Positions 4,834 through 8,912 of a stretch of DNA of 8,912 bases are shown piece after piece. The notes under the pieces are model-generated. The model was not told where the DNA came from. It searched no databases and was given only the letters and a program-made list of their open reading frames with translations. Within the stretch, counting starts at the first letter, position 1. Every line of letters begins with the position of its first letter. Source of the DNA: an uncultured Chloroflexaceae bacterium. Lineage in GTDB: Bacteria; Chloroflexota; Chloroflexia; Chloroflexales; Chloroflexaceae. The translations under genes and the position numbers were made by a program. The stretch is from the NCBI GenBank assembly GCA_937141995.1, contig CAKZQX010000860.1, positions 1-8,912 on the forward strand, given 5' to 3'.

Positions 4834-7749
4834 CTATTTTGCTGGTTCTGCCGGCTCATAATCGGCTACCTCGATTAAGGTCAGGATCAAAGTATTCAGG
4901 ATGTCTTCGGCGCTTGCATCAGCAGGTATTTCGACATCCGAAAACACAGCATCCATCGTGCCGATATTAATCGCAAGCACCGTTTCATCCGGCGGAGCCG
5001 CCGGGTCAGCATCGGCAGGAATCAGCAGCACTGCCCCCGACTCGCCCAATGCCGTATTGAGGAACATCTGCCAGCCGTCGGGCACGGTCATGGAAAAGCC
5101 AGGCTCGTTGGTGATCATTTCGCCGCCAGTTGCCGCGCCGTTCCCTTCTTCAGCGGGGGCATCTTCGGCAGGCGCTGCTTCTTCTGCTGGAGCTTCCGCC
5201 CCGGTATCCGTGCCTGCACCAGCACGTCCCAGAACCTCGACTTCGGTCAGAGCAATCGAGTCGAACGAGATGTTTTCATGCTCGTAAATCGCATCAACCA
5301 CGATCCGCACCGTCTGGGTTTCAACCGGATCAACGCCGACCTCCTGCCAGCCGGTGCTCTCGGAGAGTTCAATCTGCTGCTCGCTACCGTCATCGAATAC
5401 CAGGGTTGCGGCGGCAATGTGCGCGCTGTCGTCGCCTGCGCGGGTGTAGATGCGCAGTTGTTCGACGGTAGCCGGCTGCTCCAGCGTCAGTTCGATCCAT
5501 TCGCCGGGCTCCATCGATCCGCTGTACCAGCCTTCCCATCCTTCGGTACTGCCATCGACCGCCAGTGCTGCCGCGTAGCTGTTGCTCCACTCGGATGAAG
5601 CAGTTGTGCCGGCAACGGCAAGCTGTGTGAGGGGCCCGGCATCTGCGCCACTGGCTTCCTCAGCCGGGGCGTCTTCGGCTGGTGCTTCCTCAGCCGGGGC
5701 GTCTTCGGCCGGTGCTTCCTCCGCGGCGGTGTCTTCGGCGGTGTCCTCACCTGGCCCGACACCCCAGATGCGCAGCGTTTCATCTGCCGATTGGGATACC
5801 AGGAACGAGCCATCCGGCGCAAACATCAGTGCATCAATGGCCGATGTATGACCGTCAAGCTGGTTCAGGTTGCTCCCATCTGTACTATCCCACAGCCAGA
5901 GCGAGCCTTGCGACGAGCCAGTCGCCAGCATGCTGCCATCGGGGCTAAAGTCGATCCCACGAATGTCGCCGCCCTGGTCTTCCAGCAGATAGGCAGTGCT
6001 TTCGTCTTCCACATCGTAGACCATTATCGTCCCGTTATTCAGGCCCGCCGCCAGCAAGGCACCATCCGGCGAGAAGGTGAGTGAGCTTACGACCGAGTCG
6101 GCGGGCAACGAGGTGATCTCGTCGCCGGTTGCGGCATCCCATAGCATGATCGTTTCGTCGATGCCGCCGGAGGCAACCAGCCCGCCATCCGGCGAGAAGG
6201 CCACTGCGTTGATCTGGTCGGTGTGCCCCTCCATTGTTGCAATCTCGCTCAGGTCGGCGGCATCCCACAGCTTCACGGTCATGTCGCGGGAACCAGTCGC
6301 AAGTGTGGAGCCGTCCGGCGCGATGGCGAAGTCAAAGATTCTTGCTTCGTGGGCTTCTTCAACGATGTTCGCCTCGCTGCCGTCGCTGTTCCACGCGGTA
6401 ATCGAGTCACTGAAGTCGGTCGTATAGAACATCGACCCGTCCGGCGCGGATACAATATCGTTCACCTGGTCTTCGGCGATGACTTCGTTCTCACTCAGGT
6501 CAGCATCCCAAATCCGGATCGTGTCGGCACCATCGCCGCTCAGGATCGTCGCGCCGTCTGCGGAAATTGTCAGCGCGCCAGTGGCGTTGGTTGAGCCGAG
6601 GGTTTCGCCATCAACTGACACAACCTCGGTGCCACTGGTGGGATCCCAGACAACCAGCGAGTCATCGAGCAGGCCGGCAACGAGCGTCGCGCCATCCGGC
6701 GTGAAGGCAACGCTGCGTACGCTGCTCGGATTTTCGAGTTCTTGCAAGCGGGCCGCGTCACTCGGACTGTAGATGCCGAGGTTACGGCTGTTGGAGACGA
6801 CCACAAGTTGACTGCCATCCGGTGAAAAGAGCACCTGACTCTGGGGTGGCGTGTCAGCCTCGAAGCTCTGCATCTCGCTGCCCTCTGCCAGATTCCAGAC
6901 TTTGACGATGCGACCAAACGAGCCGGAAGCGAGCAATCCCTCGGGCGAAAAAGCGACTGCTTCGACATCATCTTCGTGCCCGGTGAAGGTGCTCATCTGC
7001 GTACCGTCAGCTACGTTCCAGATCTGAATTTCGGGCGCGCTTGGTGCCACCATCAGTGTCACACTGTCGGAACCAAATACGACATCGTTAATGGAATCGT
7101 CCATCTCCAGGGTGTTGACCAGCGCGCCGTCTTCGACCCGCCAGAGCAGCACTTCCTTGCTGAGCGTGCCGGCAGCCAGCAAGCTGCCGTCCGGCGCAAC
7201 GTCGATGGTATCGACGGAGAGCGAATCATCATCGAACGTGCGTACTTCACTCAACGTCTGAACGTCATAGAGCGCGACCAACCCATCCTGCAAGCCGGCA
7301 GCGAGGGTTACGCGGTCAGGCATAAAAATCAGATCATTGACTGCGGAAGTAGTAGGCATAAAGCCAGTTGTTTCCAGGGTTGCGGTATTGTGCAACCAGA
7401 TACCGACTGATGTTCCGACCGCAGTGAGATCACCTTCGCGCGAGACAGCAATGACCTCCAGATTACCGCGCCCGATCATGCGCTGTTCCATCACCTCGGC
7501 GGCAGTTTCTGCCGTGATTGCATTTTCGGCCAGTTCGACCGGCTCTGGTGTTGCCGCCTCCGGTTCGGCGGTTTCCTCTGGGGTCGCAGTGGGAGTTTCT
7601 TCGGTTTCAGTCGGTGCTTCCTCTTCAGCCAGCGTTTCCTCTTGCGAAGGAGCCTCAACAGGAGGTTCGCCTCCACCACTACAGGCAGCCAGTGTGAGCA
7701 TAAGCACCAGGATGAGGGATGTCCAGCCGTGCATCAAATTCTTTGTCAT
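4834..7749 (-). CDS. WD40 double-propeller lipoprotein with discoidin-like and C-terminal VPDGW domains
   Basis: A 971-aa secreted lipoprotein. Residues 1-22 are a signal peptide; the lipobox LAAC places the lipidation cysteine at 23. An acidic Thr/Glu/Pro linker (24-75) follows. Residues about 94-661 contain 14 WD-like repeats by hand count (motifs such as VAFSPDGxxLASGSxDxTVKLWD), the number expected for two seven-bladed beta-propellers. The first blade carries GRGNLE...GTSVGIWL, typical of Chloroflexota WD40 proteins from memory. A ten-residue (APAEDAPAEE) repeat linker spans about 669-699. A discoidin-like beta-sandwich (717-841) follows, about 75% identical to the small lipoprotein at 351-947, then a second acidic linker and a 94-residue C-terminal domain starting MITNEPGFSMTVPDGW. 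The start is supported by AAGGAG with 5 nt spacing. The propellers suggest a protein-interaction or scaffold role and the beta-sandwich a surface or glycan contact; no catalytic motif is seen. It is first in a probable operon with the membrane protein at 3827-4783, under the promoter-like site at 7956-7988. Confidence 0.9.
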   Translation of the reverse strand: MTKNLMHGWTSLILVLMLTLAACSGGGEPPVEAPSQEETLAEEEAPTETEETPTATPEETAEPEAATPEPVELAENAITAETAAEVMEQRMIGRGNLEVIAVSREGDLTAVGTSVGIWLHNTATLETTGFMPTTSAVNDLIFMPDRVTLAAGLQDGLVALYDVQTLSEVRTFDDDSLSVDTIDVAPDGSLLAAGTLSKEVLLWRVEDGALVNTLEMDDSINDVVFGSDSVTLMVAPSAPEIQIWNVADGTQMSTFTGHEDDVEAVAFSPEGLLASGSFGRIVKVWNLAEGSEMQSFEADTPPQSQVLFSPDGSQLVVVSNSRNLGIYSPSDAARLQELENPSSVRSVAFTPDGATLVAGLLDDSLVVWDPTSGTEVVSVDGETLGSTNATGALTISADGATILSGDGADTIRIWDADLSENEVIAEDQVNDIVSAPDGSMFYTTDFSDSITAWNSDGSEANIVEEAHEARIFDFAIAPDGSTLATGSRDMTVKLWDAADLSEIATMEGHTDQINAVAFSPDGGLVASGGIDETIMLWDAATGDEITSLPADSVVSSLTFSPDGALLAAGLNNGTIMVYDVEDESTAYLLEDQGGDIRGIDFSPDGSMLATGSSQGSLWLWDSTDGSNLNQLDGHTSAIDALMFAPDGSFLVSQSADETLRIWGVGPGEDTAEDTAAEEAPAEDAPAEEAPAEDAPAEEASGADAGPLTQLAVAGTTASSEWSNSYAAALAVDGSTEGWEGWYSGSMEPGEWIELTLEQPATVEQLRIYTRAGDDSAHIAAATLVFDDGSEQQIELSESTGWQEVGVDPVETQTVRIVVDAIYEHENISFDSIALTEVEVLGRAGAGTDTGAEAPAEEAAPAEDAPAEEGNGAATGGEMITNEPGFSMTVPDGWQMFLNTALGESGAVLLIPADADPAAPPDETVLAINIGTMDAVFSDVEIPADASAEDILNTLILTLIEVADYEPAEPAK
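5654..5743 (-). repeat. three 30-bp tandem repeats coding an acidic linker
   Basis: Units at 5654-5683 and 5684-5713 differ at one base (CTGGT versus CCGGT at their ends), and a third degenerate unit occupies 5714-5743. On the coding (minus) strand each encodes ten residues of the APAEDAPAEE type, inside the WD40 lipoprotein linker at residues about 669-699. Near-identical units suggest recent slippage or recombination, so linker length may vary between strains. Confidence 0.75.
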
Positions 7750-8009
7750 CTTGTCTCCTTAAATGTGCAACGAAATCAACATAGTATGCGTACTTCGGCG
7801 GTTGTGCGTAGTACGTGCTCATGTATAATGTGGGTGATATGTATTTCATGAGCCCGCTCGCGGCTGGAACCATATGACTGGAAATGAGCGTGGTAGACGG
7901 ATGTCATTATGCGGCAGACGGCTTGCGTCAAGTCAGTCATATAGTTGTAGATAGCACTATACTGAGTTATCGTCAACGTATCGTGAAACTCAAATTTCGC
8001 GAGAGTTGA
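7750..8009. other. non-coding region upstream of the WD40 lipoprotein gene
   Basis: No gene is supported here. It contains the WD40 gene's Shine-Dalgarno (AAGGAG just before 7749), a predicted leader of about 200 nt, and the SARP-like promoter at 7956-7988. A 9-bp perfect inverted pair, ATATGACTG (7872-7880) and CAGTCATAT (7934-7942), flanks 53 nt downstream of the predicted start. A 41-codon open frame from ATG 7884 to TGA 8007 has no recognisable homology or ribosome site. Confidence 0.4.
7956..7988 (-). promoter_or_regulatory. SARP-type promoter/operator of the WD40 lipoprotein operon
   Basis: Read on the minus strand: TTTCACG (7988-7982), 4 nt, GTTGACG (7977-7971), 9 nt, then TATAGT (7961-7956). 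The heptamers start 11 bp apart. Eleven consecutive bases (CGTTGACGATA), the TTCACG core and the -10 are identical to the site at 1099-1131, and all spacings are equal, while the 6 bases just before the -10 have diverged; this pattern indicates selection on protein contacts rather than simple recent duplication. The predicted start near 7949 gives a leader of about 200 nt before the WD40 ATG. Assignment to the BTAD regulator at 1165-3696 is inference from proximity and operator type. Confidence 0.6.
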
Positions 8010-8243
8010 ACCGGAATCCTGATTTTTCCGCATTTACCTACGCTCATCCGCCGACCGGAGCGCTTCGCCAGGACCGCCGTGGGCTGGATCCTGCGGGATA
8101 TCTCTCGATATGATGAGGCATTTGTGCGAGCAGTACTTGAACAGAATATCCAGCACTTTTGCGCAGAAAGCCTCAAAAATGCCACAAAGTATTTCCCGAA
8201 AGAGTATCAAAAACGGTATCGTGACATGCGCCGGCATGCCTGA
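8010..8243 (+). pseudogene. C-terminal remnant of an AlkD-like DNA alkylation repair gene
   Basis: A plus-strand frame opens after a TGA at 8007-8009 and ends with TGA at 8241-8243, giving 77 codons. The peptide reads RRPERFARTAVGWILRDIS, then RYDEAFVRAVLEQNIQHF, then AESLKNATKYFPKE. From memory this matches the last HEAT-like repeats of the AlkD-like DNA alkylation repair family, where a 'ERFxRTAVGWxLRxISxxD' helix and a 'SLxNALKYFP' helix close a protein of roughly 220-240 residues. There is no ATG, Shine-Dalgarno or N-terminal two thirds: the only in-frame GTG is inside the conserved helix, and I see no homologous sequence in any frame upstream, where the SARP-like promoter lies instead. 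It is therefore a truncated relic, probably from deletion or rearrangement. It could conceivably be a small expressed peptide, but I see no support. Confidence 0.55.
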
Positions 8244-8256
8244 GATATAAACACTA

Positions 8257-8265
8257 TGCTATACT
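8257..8265 (+). promoter_or_regulatory. possible extended -10 promoter for the antitoxin-like gene
   Basis: TGCTATACT fits an extended -10 (TGnTATAAT with one mismatch). No convincing -35 lies 17 nt upstream. An alternative is GTGACA (8221-8226) with TATAAA (8246-8251) at 19-nt spacing. Either would give a leader of roughly 75-100 nt before the GTG at 8350. Confidence 0.3.
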
Positions 8266-8349
8266 GTGTGAGACAATGCTGCCGCGTTGAGGAGTATGGC
8301 AAGAAAAGGAACATAATACTCTTTATATTCGTGGAAAGGTTGTACAGTT

Positions 8350-8631
8350 GTGAATATTATTGATCTTTCGCATCAGCAACTGGATATCCTGAGTGTGCTC
8401 AAACTGGCTCACGCTGGCCCGCTTGTTCTGATCGCACCCGATGGGCGCGAATATGTGCTGGCGGAAGCTGATGATTTCGAGCGCGAGGTTGAACTGCTCC
8501 GTTCGAGTACCGCCTTTCAACAGTTCCTCGATGAGCGTTTAGCTGCCAGACACCGACGTCGTCCACTTACCAGTCTCCTTCAGGAAGTTGAGACAGAGAT
8601 TGCGCGCGAACAGGCTACGAACCAGGAATAG
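8350..8631 (+). CDS. small Phd/YefM-like antitoxin-type protein (no toxin seen)
   Basis: A 93-aa protein starting at GTG 8350, with GGAAAGG (8333-8339) 10 nt upstream; no in-frame ATG precedes it. The N-terminal half (IDLSHQQLDILSVLKLAHAGPLVLIAPDGREYVL) has the layout of Phd/YefM-family antitoxins: a short strand, a helix, then a 'GP-V-L--pdG---vL' hairpin and an 'ADDFEREVELL' helix. The C-terminal half is charged and helical with an Arg-rich stretch (AARHRRRPL) and a Glu-rich end, the part that in such antitoxins usually wraps the toxin. No toxin gene follows within the 281 nt to the window end; a large palindrome lies there instead. It may be an orphan, or its partner may lie beyond the window. 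Assignment is by pattern only; it could be an unrelated small regulatory protein. Confidence 0.5.
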   Translation: MNIIDLSHQQLDILSVLKLAHAGPLVLIAPDGREYVLAEADDFEREVELLRSSTAFQQFLDERLAARHRRRPLTSLLQEVETEIAREQATNQE

Positions 8632-8731
8632 CTTGTTTTATCGGCGTGTTGTTCGATTGTGTTTGAACGGCAATGGCACCTGCATTCTATTCCTTTGATC
8701 TCACATAACATGACTTACACGGTGAGCGTGC

Positions 8732-8902
8732 AAACCGGGCATTTCACCCGGTGAACGGCAGAATCGCCTGCGGCAGCATGGTACATTTTGATCCTTTTTC
8801 ACAAAAATGTTGCACATAGTGCAACATTTTTGTGAAAAAGAATGTTCCATTCCGCCCTGCCGGAGGCGAATCGGGCCGTTTGTCCAGGCAGATGCCTGGT
8901 TT
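8732..8902. repeat. 171-bp imperfect palindrome with perfect 22-bp core arms
   Basis: The centre is near 8817. The inner arms 8794-8815 and 8819-8840 (beginning CTTTTTCACAAAAATG) are perfect complements around a 3-nt loop. Homology continues outward with small gaps: TCGCCT.CGGCAG, AACGGC and AAACC.GGCAT blocks occur on both sides, ending at 8732 and 8902, so the arms are each 84 nt. Each outer arm also holds its own small hairpin: CCGGG...CCCGG (8735-8751) on the left and CCAGGC...GCCTGG (8884-8899) on the right, with a compensating base change between arms. The bases at 8632-8731, between the antitoxin-like gene and this element, hold nothing I can identify. A small mobile element (MITE or paired REP type) is the best guess. 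Confidence 0.7.
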
Positions 8903-8912
8903 AGAACCGACC

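Noticed and set aside
7884..8009. 41-codon plus-strand open frame starting at ATG 7884
   Set aside because: No Shine-Dalgarno, no recognisable similarity, and it overlaps the conserved promoter-like site at 7956-7988.
8034..8237. 67-codon minus-strand open frame
   Set aside because: The opposite strand reads as an alkylation repair C-terminus with family-like motifs; the minus frame shows none and no ribosome site.
8794..8840. Rho-independent terminator of the antitoxin-like gene
   Set aside because: The stem is AT-rich with no T-tract after it, and it is about 160 nt past the stop codon; the larger palindrome explains it better.
8740..8912. tRNA-like or CRISPR-like structure at the right edge because of repeated hairpins and CGATTCGCC blocks
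   Set aside because: No cloverleaf, no TTCGA loop in register, and no regularly spaced repeats; the symmetry is explained by a single large palindrome.

Overview
The window looks like a chromosomal segment of a Chloroflexota bacterium (perhaps Roseiflexus/Herpetosiphon-like). This is inferred from protein style only: acidic Thr/Pro/Ala/Glu-rich lipoprotein linkers, WD40-repeat lipoproteins whose first blade carries a 'GRGNLE...GTSVGIWL' motif, BTAD/SARP-type regulators, and a mid-to-high GC content. Nothing in the window fixes the species.

Layout. On the minus strand from the left edge: a partial glycine-zipper membrane protein (1-249, cut by the window edge), preceded in transcription order by a small lipoprotein with one discoidin-like domain (351-947). 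Divergent from that lipoprotein, on the plus strand, is a large BTAD/SARP-type transcriptional regulator (1165-3696), whose C-terminal half is the helical module normally found behind an AAA ATPase, although no ATPase is present. A nested inverted repeat (3694-3779) separates it from a convergent minus-strand pair: a WD40 + discoidin-like lipoprotein of 971 aa (4834-7749) followed by a glycine-zipper membrane protein (3827-4783). The right end holds a 600-base region with a promoter-like site, a C-terminal remnant of a DNA alkylation repair (AlkD-like) gene, a small Phd/YefM-like antitoxin-type gene (8350-8631), and a large imperfect palindrome (8732-8902).

How it may work together. The two lipoprotein genes share a discoidin-like domain (about 75% identical by hand count). 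Each is followed by a membrane protein with a GxxxGxxxGxxxG helix. Each is preceded by the same promoter-like arrangement on the coding strand: a TTCACG-containing heptamer, an 11-bp step to GTTGACG, then exactly 9 nt to TATAGT. Direct heptamers with an 11-bp period just upstream of a -10 box are the known form of SARP operators, and a SARP-type gene lies beside one of the two sites. My working model, which is inference, is a small regulon: an ATPase-less SARP regulator controlling two cell-surface lipoprotein/membrane-protein pairs, with autoregulation possible at the divergent promoter. The substrate or signal is unknown.
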